Assembly: GCA_033439765.1 (NCBI GenBank)
Contig: JAULSN010000004.1
Location: forward strand, 2,118,001-2,182,000
Source of the DNA: Lasiosphaeria ovina
Taxonomy: Eukaryota; Ascomycota; Sordariomycetes; Sordariales; Lasiosphaeriaceae
Length of the DNA stretch: 64,000 nucleotides
Reading direction: 5' to 3'
The notes under the pieces are model-generated. The model did not search any database and had not been told where the DNA came from. It saw only the letters and a program-made list of their open reading frames with translations. The stretch's first letter is position 1, and each line of letters starts with the position of its first letter. Below, piece by piece: positions 43,033-54,733 of the stretch. Position numbers and translations under genes: made by a program.

Positions 43033-44898
43033 ATCGGTATATAGGTCTACCCCGACCGTACAATGGCATTTTGGTTTTACTACATAAAGACAGCACATTA
43101 CGCCTTTGCATCAAACAGGGTAGTACAATCGTAATAACCATTGTGGTCGATAACCCTCTTATGCCCTCACCGAATTACCCTACGTACATTTCGCCGTTGC
43201 CTCGTACAATGCTCTCCCTAATTACCATATGCTTGAATTATCACTCTTCGTTAGCCACCTACCTACCTTTACGTGTACTATGTTGTGAGCCATCGTCAAC
43301 TACCTGCACTCTATTATAAGCCATCGTCAGCCACTTGCTCTATTACCTCCATTTATATCGTACCCCAGTTGCACTGTAACCTCTTAACCCCCCCCAACCC
43401 CCCCCTGTCAATTGACTGGCGCGGGCAACTGACCTGCGTACAGGTTGACCGCAGGACCCGGGTAACTGGCTTGAAACTAACCTACCTTCTTCTTTATATA
43501 TTACACCAAAATCACTATTGCTTAAGTGCAATAACAAGTTAGTGCAAAAACTGGCCAATGCTCTCAACAAAGAGGGTTATACTACAACTGGGCCTTCGAT
43601 CCGTAGCTAGAAAATTTTCCCTTTTCTTGCGAGCCAGTTACCCAGGTCCTGCAGTCAACCTATACGCAGGCCAGTTGCCCGGGCCAGTCAGTCAACCTGT
43701 CAATTGCAATTGCAAGCCAGGTCCTAGGAGCCAGCCAGTCGCCCGGGTCAGTCAGCCAGCCTGTCGACTGCAAGCCAGTTGCCCGGGCCGGTCAAATGCA
43801 AGCCAGCCAGTCGCCCGGGTCCTGCAGTTAACCTGTACGCAGGTCAGTTGCCCAGGCCAGTCAGTCAACCTATGCCCAGGTAGGTTGCCAGGGTCTTGCA
43901 GTCAAGCTGGGCAGTCAATCCAGTCAGTCAACCTATCAATTGCAAGCCAGGTGCCCGGGTCCTACAATCAACCTGCCAGTCAGTTAGTCTATACACAAGT
44001 TAGTTGCCAGGGCCAGTCAACAGATAGGAAGGTAGGTAAGTTGCAAGCCAGCCAGTTGCCCGGGTCAGCCTATTGACAGGAAGGTAGGTAGGTTGTAAGC
44101 CAGTTGCCCGGGCCAGTTAGTCAACCTGTATGTAGGTAGGTTGTCAGGGTCTTACAGTCAAACCGGGCAGTCCAGTACTATATGGCCCGGGTATGAAAGA
44201 TGTAATTACGTAGCCAGGTAGTAATATTACATTCACGATACGTAGGCGCGTTATATACCAAACTAAAAACCCAGCGCCCGAGCGGTCCTACTGACTGGCT
44301 CTGGGTCCTTGCTTGTAGTTGACGGGCTGACTGGCCCGGGCGACTGGCTGGCTTATAACGTACCTACCTTCCTGTCGACTGGCTGGCTCCTGGGACCTGG
44401 ATTGTAGTCGATAGGTTGGCTAACTGGCCCAGGCAGCTGGCTTGTAACGTACCTACCTTTCTGTCAACTGGCTAGCCTAGGCAACTTACCTACGTACTGC
44501 TTGACTACAAGACCCGGGAAGCTAGCTTGCAGTTAACAGGTTGACTGCCCGGCTTGACTACGAGACCCTGGCAACCTAGCTGCGTGTATTATGTAGGTTG
44601 ACTGACTGGCTTGTAAGGAAAGTGAAGATTTTTCTGGCGGCGGATCGAATAACCGGAACATCTATAGAGCCGAAAAGGCCCGGTTGCAATGTAACCCTCT
44701 CACCGCGAGAGCTTGGGCCAGTTTTGGCACTTAACATTGTATTGCAATTAAGCAATAACCTTAATACGCTATTAAGGCCCGGAAAAAAACACATATAAAT
44801 CTCTATTAGGATATTGTTGTAATGTGGTGAATAAGCGAGTACGATAAGTGACAAAGCGTTGACCCCCCTAGGGTCAAAGTAGTAAAGTACGGTCTCAA

Positions 44899-44936
44899 TT
44901 TTGGTTTTGGCCGACTTGGCCCTATAGTATGCCGTA
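44899..44936 (-). repeat. Right terminal inverted repeat, 38 bp
   Basis: Perfect inverted copy of 42995-43032. It is followed directly by the GAACAA duplication at 44937-44942. Confidence 0.95.
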
Positions 44937-44942
44937 GAACAA

Positions 44943-45275
44943 CCCCAACTCCTCCCCATGTCCATCCCCACCGACGAACGAGCCGAGGTTCAGCTGCGAA
45001 GCAGGACGAGGGACCACTTGTCTGTCGACAATTGACAATCCGCCGGCTCCACCACCGCCCCAATCCCATCTAGTCATCCTCGCTGTCGCTGCCCGCGCCT
45101 ACGCCAACGCCTACGCCTGCACTTACACGCTGAACTGTACATACCACATACCGGTTGAATCCCGCAACTGTTGATTTGCTGGTCGCCGCAACGGAGTCAA
45201 TCGACCTCTATTTTCTCTCATCTTCCCTCCGCTCATCCAATCCGACTATTAGCCGGCACCCAACAACACGCGACA
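44943..45275. other. Promoter and leader of the cytochrome b5 gene
   Basis: 333 bp between the element's target duplication and the ATG at 45276. It is C-rich with CCTACGCCAACGCCTACGCC-like short repeats at about 45099-45120, and pyrimidine-rich before the ATG. The element insertion therefore limits the native promoter to this short stretch, unless regulatory DNA lies beyond or within the element. Confidence 0.5.
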
Positions 45276-45599
45276 ATGTCCAAAACATTCACCAAGGCCG
45301 ACGTGGCCAAGCACACGGACGAGAGCGAGGGGCTGTACATTATCGTCGACACGGGCGTGTACGACATCACAGGTACTTCCCTCCCGCGCACAGTTTCTAT
45401 TCTATACATATAATGCGCATGGGTGACTGACACTTCCCAAGGCTTCCTCGACGAACACCCCGGCGGCGCCAAGATCCTCAAGCGCATGGCCGGCAAGGAC
45501 GCCACCAAGCAGTTCTGGAAATACCACGGCAAGAACGTGCTCGACAAGTACGGCGACAAGCTCAAGGTCGGCACCCTCGCCGAGACGGCCAAGTTATAG
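45276..45599 (+). CDS. Small soluble cytochrome b5-domain protein
   Basis: Two exons, 45276..45372 and 45442..45599, 84 residues. The 69-nt intron (GTACTT donor, CTGAC branch, CAAG acceptor) splits the Gly codon in DITGFLDEHPGG. The protein is essentially one cytochrome b5 haem-binding domain. The axial histidines are His38 in EHPGGAKI and His61 in WKYHGKNV, with the usual spacing of 23. There is no C-terminal tail anchor, signal peptide or fused reductase, so it is a free, probably cytosolic electron carrier. Small proteins of this kind are common in fungi. Partners could include desaturases, hydroxylases or P450s, but none is encoded nearby. Confidence 0.9.
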
Positions 45600-48500
45600 A
45601 TGCCATGCCTACCTACCTAGGGTGGCTATGTCTGTCTCTGTCTGGGAGGTGGGGGGATTCCGGGGTTAAGGGATTGCATGTTTTCTCTCCTCGGGGAAAG
45701 GGAGGGGGGGTTGAGCCTCGGTGTCAGCAGCCTTGACGGCGGACGGAGTGAGTGCATGTGTGTGTGTGTGTGTGTGTGTGTGTATACCCGAGCGAGCGTT
45801 GCAGCCGGAGACGCCTAGCTGTCTTCTGGGGCTTGAATATTTGGCAGGTGGGCAGATAGATAGCAGTGGTGGGCTTGCATATTTTTTTCCATTTGTGCTA
45901 TTTAGAAGCGGTTGGTTCATGGGAGCGGAGCTGGTTTAGAGGCTCGTCGACTGTTGAAGCGCAGCATAGCGTTGATACCACTGCATGTCATTGCGGCAAT
46001 GTAGATTTTGTGCTTTGAGCTACCTTGCGTACATGACAGATACCTTGCCTGAGATATCCAACTTTTACTCAACGTACCAGAGCCAAGGGAGTCAGAAACC
46101 ACCCAAGTCCCTGTCTTTCTCCCTCCAGCACGGTTAAGCCCGGGCACGGAATGGATACTGCTCACGGGGCGGTGAACGAGAATGCGCGGCAGTGCTCCGT
46201 TTCCCGAAAAACAGCCCGAACTTGAACGTTACAGGTCAAAAAGAAAAAAATCACGAGAAGGGCTGTGAGAGCTGGGGCTGAAATGAAGTGTTGGCTAGCC
46301 CGCACCACGGACCGGACAAACCCGGCGCGGGATAGGAAACAAAGAACACATGCCCCCCCAACTCACCCACCCACCCCCTTTTTCATGTCCGTATTCTCGG
46401 ATTGCTGTCCACATGTAGAAACAAGTCTGTCCGTCTACTTCCTGTCTCACTCAGTTTCTCAGCCTCCCTATCTTACCTTAGTGTGCCGATGAGGGCTGGT
46501 TGCTTGTTTTGGTTAGGTACCTAGGTATGTAGCCAAGCCCGGCCAGCCGCTTTTTCTTGCCAATAACCTTGAGATGAGATCGGTCTAAAAGAAAACCGGC
46601 GATAATATTGTTGTGACATGTTAACAACTGCACACCGACTCACTCACGCAAACGGGCCAGCAGCGTTCTTCTTCTTCTTTTGGGTTCGCTTCTGCATCCG
46701 AGCATGGTCATAGCTTTGCCTACATAGGTACCTAGAGAGTGTAGTATGTTGCAGAGGAACGACTCTACTCATCTATCCATCCATTCCTTCCGACCCCTCC
46801 GAGCCGCGCGCATGGGGGCCAGTTGTGCTGCTGTGAGTACCCAGTGAGTGCATATCTCCCATCAAAGCATGGGCTGGCAACGGGCAACATGTACATAGCA
46901 AACCTGTTTTCGGGCTTCCTTTCTTTCTCCGGCTCGCACCGTTCGGATCGGCTTATACGGAGTATGGAATGACTCACGCCGTTAGGTGATACCTACGTAC
47001 TAAGGGACCCGGGTTGTTTGTTGCATGGTTACAATGCCGCGGCATCCTCCGTATACCGACCTGGCAGTTTCCAAAGGCTAAGGTAGGTATTGCTTATTTC
47101 TCTGTCCTGACAAACCCGATGGGGTAAGTAATAAGTGCCTGTACGACAGCCGTGGTTTTTGTGTTACACACAGAGCAAACTACCTTGCTTGCTAGGTGGA
47201 CACAAGACTCTTTGCTACAGACATGCCACGTCTACACCCCACATCCAAAACACCTACACACAGAGAGTTCTGTACCACCACACCCACTTACACAAGTACT
47301 GAAAATATTTTTCTTTCTTGTTTCTAGAATTAGTGAGCCAGAAGCAGCCCGCCAGACACCGGCTACCTCAGTCCCCTTATCCCGACATCCGTATACATCC
47401 TTTCTCCTTTTCCCACGTGCGCGCCGCATGCTGTGTGCGAGGCCAAGTTGTCGAAAATGTTGTCGTGAAATACGGGTACGGGTATGGCTAGCATCAAAAC
47501 AGAAGACGACAGAAACTCATTGTTTCCAGAAACAGGAAACCAATTCCATCCCGTCCCGTACCTCACCTCCTCTAGCTACAGTAGCTAGCTAGCTCCCCTT
47601 CCCGCCCTCTTCTCCAATTCTTCCCCTCCAAGAACCAAGAGCCAAAAAAGGAAAAGGGCTCGCACGCACACACACGCCCATCGCAGAAGGACGGGCTCGC
47701 GCCGACCCGGGCTCGGAGATCTCGGTTACTTACCTTGCTTGCTTATCTACACCACCTCGCTCACACACTCTCTCTTTCTTCTCTTCTTTTGACGGACGGA
47801 GGGACGGACGGCCCCAATTCGCCCGCCCATCACTCGCAATCTTTTTGCCCCTAACTGGACCCTAATAGGTTCTTGCCTTGTTAGTTTCCGCGCATCTCGT
47901 CAAGAACAAACCAATCCAGCGCCTTATCACATGCGCGTACTAGCAGCCCGCTCAACCACGAGAAAAGGAACCCGCAGAGTGATGAAATTAGCCGTGATAC
48001 ACCAGTCACAGGCAGCACAGGGCACGCGAGCTCTCAGCTGAAAAAGATAAACAAAATGAAAGCCACGGGTATTGATTGTAAAAAATACGGGTGATAACCG
48101 ATATATTCCCCTTTGTTCACGAGAGCGCCGTGACATGCCATGCCAGACTAGACAGCAGCTCCCTCGTGTCAAACCAACAACACATCGAATATTCAGGGGA
48201 GGGGGCCCACCCCCGCTCCCCCCTTTTCCAACTACACACACAGACCCTCAACGTAAAAGTACAGTAATAATTCAGGAAAAGAAGAAAGAGAAGAGAAACA
48301 ACAGTCACTGCTTTTTTCCCCTTCTGTCCATCCGTACACACAATGAGCCTCCCAAGTGATGTGATGCGAACGCGGTTACCCTAAAATGCCCCCGTTACTT
48401 TTGTGTAGTGCCCCTGACCCTGCTTTTCCGACCTTCTCGCTCAAACGTTTTCGGAGATGGATGCGGAAAAAAAGAAAAGCAAAACGCGCGCGCCGAGAAA

Positions 48501-48614
48501 TACGTGCTCAGTACATGTCCGTGTACATAGAGCTGGCGGTATGATGAAAACCCATGCCCTTGCTCATATAACGCCTGAAAATGGAATGTTGGAGGACGGA
48601 GCTCGAAGAAGCGA
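45600..48614. other. 3-kb intergenic region, no gene recognised
   Basis: It begins with the 3' region of the cytochrome b5 gene, with a (GT)n tract at 45756-45783. The remainder is mixed, with pyrimidine-rich stretches (47600-47900) and TAGGTACCTAGGTA-type repeats near 46514-46531. No frame shows coding-like codon use or a known domain. Confidence 0.5.
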
Positions 48615-48848
48615 TCAACGGCGCATCGACGCGGGCCAGTGGTCCCGGAAGCTGACGGGGCTCGGCGGTGGAGGCGCCGGGACTGAGTAGTCGTCCTCCT
48701 GGATGGCGTGGATCGGGGTCACCAGCTGTCCCGACTTGGACGCAAGGGTCGCGTTCAGGCTGGCGAAGAGGTCTTGCGAGGTGATGATAGTTAGGCTCTC
48801 GCGAGGGGCCGGAACCGGAATGGGCGATGCGACTTGGGTGGAAGGCAT
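48615..48848 (-). CDS. Short conserved-looking hypothetical protein, 77 residues
   Basis: I do not recognise this protein. I call it a gene for three reasons. The ATG context is CACAATGCC, close to the fungal optimum. Third codon positions are nearly all C or G, unlike the surrounding DNA. A TATA-like element (TATATA, about 49008-49016 on the minus strand) lies 160 bp upstream. The product starts MPSTQVASPIPVPAPRESLT, has a plausible helix (SQDLFASLNATLASKSG) and ends in a Pro-rich stretch followed by FRDHWPASMRR. No signal peptide or membrane segment is present. The open frame continues upstream to 49505, but that part is Pro/Leu/Arg-rich leader-like sequence. Function unknown. Confidence 0.55.
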   Translation of the reverse strand: MPSTQVASPIPVPAPRESLTIITSQDLFASLNATLASKSGQLVTPIHAIQEDDYSVPAPPPPSPVSFRDHWPASMRR

Positions 48849-49007
48849 TGTGAGTGAGGTCGAGGTCGGGTCAGACCGGTGTTTGAAATGGTCGAGTATT
48901 TGAATGCACAGGCAAAGGCCTTTTGGGTGGTGTGAGAGTGTGGGTTGCGTGAGGCTGCGTGTTCGAGGTCTGCCGAGGTTCCAAGGCAGGCAGGCGGGCG
49001 GGCTAGC

Positions 49008-49016
49008 AAGATATAT
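49008..49016 (-). promoter_or_regulatory. TATA-like element of the 77-codon gene
   Basis: GTATATATC on the minus strand, about 160 bp upstream of the ATG at 48848. A second TATTTATA lies near 49059-49066. Inferred from consensus. Confidence 0.4.
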
Positions 49017-50142
49017 ACACGGAGCCAAGGCGGAGGGCAGATGCAAGACCAATAATGGCGATATAAATACCCGGGAGCTCGCGGCGCACCGAGAAGAGGC
49101 TGTTGGCCTGCGTTCTGCTGTGAAACTTGCTGTCCAAGGTTTTCGTTCCCGGGGGATGGCCGGGAGAATCGGCTTGTGCTTGTCAACAAGGCCTCGGAGT
49201 GGGCAGACTGGGTGAGCGATGACGCCAGTAGTCGGAAGACGGAGACAGAGAAGGAAGCCGGGCAGGTAGGCGGGCGGGCAGGAAGGCAGGCGGGCTGGTC
49301 TTTGCAAGGCCGACTCGATGTTTAAGTACAGGTGTAGCAGAGCAGGGCAGGATATTAGACCAGGGAGTCCGAGAGACCGGGCCGGCGGTTTAACAGGAGC
49401 AGGGGGAAGGGGGAGAAGGCGGCCAGGAGCAGGGGTGTGGACGAAACGAAGCAACAACCTTAGGTGCGGCCCAAGAAGAATTCTGGGGAAAAGGCGGGAA
49501 GCCAAGGTATTTGTACGCAGTATCGTACAACCAACTCGGCAGCTGCCTTACCCCGGACTTTGGGAGGAGCGAGACTGAGGTGCTTGTGGAAAAGGATGCG
49601 TGGGTGGTTCTGGCACATCCCAAAGTGCTGCTGGGGGAGCCTTGCTTGATAAATGCTGAGGGCACATGCCGCTCAGCTGCGTGCGCACGGAGAGGGCGTG
49701 GAAAGCAAACGAATGGAAGAGCCGAGCCAGGGCAGGGCTCCAGCTGCTAGGTATAGTACATACTGTACCGCTAGGGAGCGTGAGAATGGGACGAAAGTCT
49801 AACAACCTAGGACAAAAAGGACAAGCAAGGCACCGTGCTGGCGTGGCGTGTCCCAGCGGGCCCTTAGCCTCCATGTGTTGCGTGCGTGCGTGCGTGCGTG
49901 CTTGATTGCTTGCCCAGGGCAGTGGACTTCCTCAAGTGCTTGCCATTTCCATCCCTGACGAACCACAAGCCCAGGACAAGGACACGCCGACTGACGTGTG
50001 TGCCAAAGACGGGAACGAAGCATGTAATAAAATCTGCCGTCTATCGGCCCAGAAGCGGGCAGTGCCTGGGCAGAGGAATGCCCCCAGGAACTACCTCGGG
50101 AAAAGCAATGCACCACCACGGGGAGGAATGGATGCTCTCACC

Positions 50143-50144
<2 letters not shown>

Positions 50145-50174
<30 letters not shown>
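50145..50174. repeat. Poly-A run, 30 bp
   Basis: Thirty consecutive A on the + strand. There is no target duplication or retroelement sequence next to it, so I do not call it a retroposon tail. Confidence 0.9.
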
Positions 50175-50176
<2 letters not shown>

Positions 50177-53100
50177 ATAAAAAGTGGCCGATACCAGAAT
50201 ACGCTCGGTACCTGTCAGCTCCCCCTGGCGTATTTGGGCCGCGGCCTTGTGGGGGGCCGGCCAGCAAGGTACCCTAATGGCCTAATCCGTCCCTCTCTGT
50301 CAGGAACGGAGGATGTCCATACTGTGTGTATCCGTGGATGGATGGATTACACCCGGCACTAAGGTACCAGGTAATACTCCGTTCACCAACAAGGCTGGAG
50401 ACGCCTCGTTGGCGGCCGACACCTACCTCTGCCTCGTGTGTGAGACTGCCCGCCTGTTAGGCCCGTGGATGGGATACGGCGTCGGGGATACCTGCGTCAG
50501 AATATCCAGGCAAGGCCGAGGATTGCGTGGGACGACAAAGAACTGGCTGGTCCGCTGGGAAATTACGGTTCAGTAGGGGAAAAAAAAATGAAATAAGTGG
50601 TAATCGGCTCCCAAGCTAGGATCCGTCGGGAACGACGGAGACGGCGAGATGCCAAGAAGCCAGGTGGTAAGCTCCTTTATTGCAGCCTGGAACATCATCG
50701 TTGGTCATGGCAACTTGAACAAGCGGTAGGCCACGGACGCGACGGGAGGAAGGATGGTGCAAGGTGCAAAGTGCTTTGCACCCCCTTCCGTCTCCCAATC
50801 CCGCCCGCAAAAGGTGTCACTCTGGTCGCTCACCGGTGTGGTGTGCTGGTGCACAGGCGAGACTCCTCCGTACAGTGCTGTACCTCTGGGGCACCGATTG
50901 CAAAATTTCTCCCCCGTGGGGCACACTCGCACTTTCCTTGTTTGGGCACTGTCTGGGGGGGCCGTGTTTGGGGCTCCACGGAGAGTCCAGCCCACGCCAC
51001 GGAAATCTCTGCTGGGGTCGAGTTGTGTGGGGTAAATGTTGGCTCGATTCGTCCGAATACGTGCCCACTTTTGACTCAGCTTCCCTCCCAACATCACACC
51101 AGAAATCCAACGAGAAATTCCCCTTGGGGTTTCTTTTTAGCCCCAGTCGTTGCCTGTCGCGCGGCGTCAAAGTTTCGAGTGTACCGCCGAGATTTGCCAG
51201 CTGCATTGGCAAACGTTCCTTCCCGTTCCTCGCGCCTCACTTTTTTTTTCCTTTTTTTTCCTTTTTTTTTGTTTGTTTGCCCTCTCTTCTTTCCCTTTCC
51301 ATCATTTCCATTCCCAAGGGTGTCGAAGCGGTCTGGAGGTCTGCCCGTCCAGTGGAACCTTTGCTCCGAGTCGCCTGTTTCTTTTATTTGCCTCCTCTCA
51401 CGTACCTTACTTAGTAGGTGCTCACTCGTGTTTGCCAGGACAAACAAACCAACAGGGCGTCGAAAATGTCAGACATCCATCCACCATCCAAGAAGGGTCC
51501 TTGCATAAGCAGAGGTGATGCTACCTTGATCTGGCGCCCAGGCCGGCCACAAAACGCTCCAGGTCATACTCGTACGGCGGGTTTCCGCACCTGTGTCTCT
51601 GTGCCAATGCTCGCTGTGTTCTGAAGGCGGCGAAGCATACTAGGCCACGCCGTGCAACCCAACAATTGGCTCTCAACTGCCACCACCGTCGGAGTTGTGT
51701 GCGGCCGGAGGTCGCAGCTGCGTGGGGGCTGCCGAATGCCTTCGTTACAACCCGACTTACCGCCTGGCCGCCCTCGCTGCCCTCGCTACCCTCACTACCC
51801 TCACTACCCTCGCTACTCTCGAAGTTTCTCGATCGATCTGAGTCATCGATTCCGATGAGCTGAGTATGTCGAGGCGGCGTGGCCATGCTGCTTGGACTGG
51901 TAGCTGCACTAGGTCTGGACGTGCCGCCAATGTTTGCTTCTGCTTCTCCTTCTGCCTCTGCTGTTGCTCTGCTTGCATCAAGGAAATGCGCGCATGCCTT
52001 CATGCCATCATGACACACGGACGAATTTGCTCCCACCGCTCTTTCTAGGCGAGGCTGTCTCATTACCGCCCCGTCGTCCGATGTCCACAACCTCCGCGCG
52101 CATCCTTGCTTCGTCCCGTTGCTCGGTCGTTTCAAGAAACCTTCTGGAACCAGGCGATTGCCCGCTGGCCCCAGGTGGCTCCCTGCAAGGCCTGCAGCCC
52201 CCTGATCATCCTTGTTCGGATATCGGCGCAGATTTCCGGCTAGTTATTTCAGGGCTTGGCTTTCCCCAGATTTTCCGCCGCCGTGGGAGCGTTGCCAAGA
52301 ATCAGATCGAGAGGCTTGCAATGTCAGCCCGCCCGCCCGCGACGGCTGGCGGTTGATCGCTGAGATCCCGTCTCTTCACGCAGAAGTGCCACGTCATTTG
52401 ACTTCGCTTCGTTAGTCAAAAGGCCTGAGAATGCTTTCTGTACGTTCCAAGGCTTTTTCGTCTGTCACAGAACATGAATGGAATTGAAGAGACTGCTACA
52501 CTAGGTGACTAGCCCACCATGGCTCCCGCAAACGCAATTACCGTGTGTCATGTTGGAATGATTGCACCATTCCGGCTCCGTCGATGATGCGCCCGAAGCA
52601 TGAAGCCTAATAATTCCTGGTTTTCCTGCCGACCTAACGACCCACCCTGCTGCCTCTCAATCGAGTCGGCCGTGGTCCACTGGACCTGTGCCCATTGCGG
52701 CCCCCGGCCAATAACGGATAAATCACAGCCTGCCATTGTCATGATCGCTGGGGAACAGAAGGTTGTAGTGTACGGTCATGGCTCGGCGTAAGGAGGCCTG
52801 CGCGACTACCTCGACTCACCGTCGTGCTGTGGTACAGAGCGCTGTGCGTAGTTTCAGTTCGCCCCAGGACTGAAGAAAGTAAGCTTCCCGCTGAGATGAC
52901 CGACGGAGAAGATACGGGGCCCCGGCCGTTCCCATGAGCTTGTTGGCCCAATACCGCCTGTGGCTGTGGGGATGTGCCGCCGAGAGGCTTTTTTTGTTTC
53001 AAAACGAGAGTGTTTCGGCCCGGGCCACGCGGCCGGTTTGGGGGCGGGCAGAGCTCGGCGTCCTCCGTTTGCCACGACATCCGTCGTTTGGCGGAGACGG

Positions 53101-53490
53101 CGGCCGTCAGGGCCGGCTATTTGTATCAGCAACACCCTGCGTGAATTCAGGTCGGTCGTATCTGGGTCAAGCACTGTTTTTCGGATAGGTGGGCGGCTGA
53201 AACTACACCGTCGGCAATTATCCGCAACACGTCAGTGGCCCTCGGTCTCCGATTCCTTGCTTTGCGCTGTTTCACTGTGGACAGTCAGGGATAAGCAAAC
53301 TCTTCTCCAGGCCAGCACATATCGGGACAGGGGTGCTGGTTCAACCTCATACGTATTCTCGTGCTAATAAGCTTACTCAATACGAGTGCGTATCCTGTAA
53401 ACCGCCCGCTGGTAAGCTCTATCTGCTATGCCCGCGACTCAAGAAAACGCTAGGCTAGAAAGTTGTCACAAAAATCACAAGAACAAGGCT

Positions 53491-54733
53491 TTAGACCACC
53501 ACAACTGGGGTCTCGTCGTCGAGCCTGTACGCCTTTCTCGCAGTGCCGCTGAAAATCATCGTTTCTTCTTTCAAAGACAGTTTCGAGTGATAACACATCA
53601 TTCGGACCATGTTATACCTAGATGATGTAAGAAAACAGTTGCCTTAATATGGATTGCGAGAAACCTACCACTTCCTCCATGCGCCGCGGCCAATGCCCAC
53701 GTTGCACACGGGCCAGTCGCTGCCGAACATGACTCTCTCTGGGCCAAATGCACTGTACATGGGTAACCATCTTGAGAGGATGCCGTATAATTTCTCGTCC
53801 GGCAATGTTCTCTCGTCGACGGGGAGCTCGGAAAAGCCGCCGCTCAGCTTCATGTATATGTTGCTCCCCCCGTAATCGCTGAGGTTGCATAAGATTCTGA
53901 CAAAGTTATAACGCCATTCATCGGAAGCTGATAAGTCGGGCTTGCACATGTGGTCTAATGTATCAGGAGGTAATGGGTTAACGTTCGCACGAGAGGCCCA
54001 AGTTTTTGGGGGACCATGTCAGCGAGGTGATAGAGGGAGTTTCGGCATCCTTACCCAGGATGAAGACTACTTTCTCATCCTCTTTGCCCTTTTCCACGTC
54101 ATGAGCACGCTTTATCATCTCCAGCGCTTCTTCCATCTGCTTAAGATCCCTTTGGTGAGCGTCGATGCCCACTTCAAACACGAATTTCTTCTTTCCCAGA
54201 AGCTTCAAGCTGCCGATGAACTTGTCGGTCAGACCAGTGCCATTATTCTTATCCTGTAGGAGGAACCGAAAGCCCTTCACCTTGGGCCAAGCAAGCCCAG
54301 CTAAATTCTGTACCAAATTGAGATATTTCTCGAGCTCCTCAGGGCCTTGGTCCATGGGAGCCCAGGGGATGATGGCGAGGCACAAGTCGGCGTCCCCGAG
54401 ATTGTGGCCTTCATTGGGTTTCGGCTGCCCGGTGACGATGCGCCGTGCCCAGAGAACCTCGTCCAGAGGACGTGCCCAGTTTTTTGAGTGGCCATTCTTG
54501 CGATCAGCCTCGATAAAGATCAGCCCCTCGGGAGCAGGGTCATTCGATGACGTGTCTTGACGATACTGCTCGACAGAGAATTGGCCTGACAACGGACCAC
54601 GGGGAATGTACCATGCGAGCGACGTCTGCTCGGATGCAGGGTAAAGATGGACGTGCGAGTCGATGATGGGGGCCCTTGGCCGATCGTCTGGAACTCGAAG
54701 CGAGCCCGAGACGGGGATATGGATTCGGCTCAT
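53491..54733 (-). CDS. Amidohydrolase (Amidohydro_2 type TIM-barrel)
   Basis: Three exons on the minus strand: 54733..54055, 53954..53669 and 53617..53491, 363 residues. Intron 1 is 100 nt, and splicing rebuilds VVFILDHMCKPD. Intron 2 is 51 nt and leads into a last exon ending IFSGTARKAYRL and a short tail. Metal and active-site motifs fit the amidohydrolase superfamily, 2-pyrone-4,6-dicarboxylate lactonase-like branch: HxH in IDSHVHLYP (about 24-32), the LDHMCKP His near 228, and the catalytic Asp306 in VMFGSDWPVCN. There is no signal peptide, so it is cytosolic. Relatives hydrolyse lactones or decarboxylate aromatic or sugar-derived acids. The substrate here cannot be told from sequence. 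The gene is divergent from RFA1 with 861 bp between the starts. Confidence 0.9.

Larger units (their letters stand above)
42995..44936. mobile_element. Foldback-type non-autonomous TIR DNA element, 1942 bp
   Basis: The ends are perfect 38-bp inverted repeats starting TACGGCATAC (42995-43032 and 44899-44936). The hexamer GAACAA flanks both sides directly (42989-42994 and 44937-44942), a 6-bp target-site duplication. A second, imperfect inverted repeat lies inside (about 43516-43630 against 44625-44757). The middle is filled by degenerate arrays of CCAGTTGCCCGGG and CCAGTCAGTCAACC-type units, about 43640-44175 in one orientation and about 44285-44610 in the other, around a roughly 110-bp centre. 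No transposase frame is present, so it must be mobilised in trans if active. The superfamily is unclear: a 6-bp duplication is not typical of Tc1/mariner (TA), hAT (8 bp) or MULE (9-10 bp). Confidence 0.88.
48849..53490. other. 4.6-kb gene-poor region
   Basis: Promoter of the 77-codon gene, followed by a long stretch without a recognisable gene. It contains a (TGCG)n run at 49882-49901, a 30-bp A homopolymer, C/T-rich DNA at 51230-51310 and a CCCTCRCTA 9-bp repeat at about 51778-51822. Open frames at 50597-51508 (+) and 51521-52135 (-) are low-complexity and without domains. Confidence 0.5.

Noticed and set aside
43558..44076. 172-codon open frame inside the foldback element as a transposase
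   Set aside because: It is Gln/Pro/Ser-rich translation of the simple repeats, with no DDE or other transposase motifs.
50145..50174. Poly-A run as a retroposon tail
   Set aside because: No flanking target duplication and no retroelement-like sequence upstream.
50597..51508. 303-codon open frame
   Set aside because: Starts from a non-ATG or poor context and is rich in Phe/Pro/Arg from C/T-rich DNA, with no family match I can see.
51521..52135. 204-codon minus-strand frame with Ser-Glu-Gly repeats
   Set aside because: The repeats come from a 9-bp minisatellite. The rest lacks coding-like codon choice. I could not exclude it but cannot support it.
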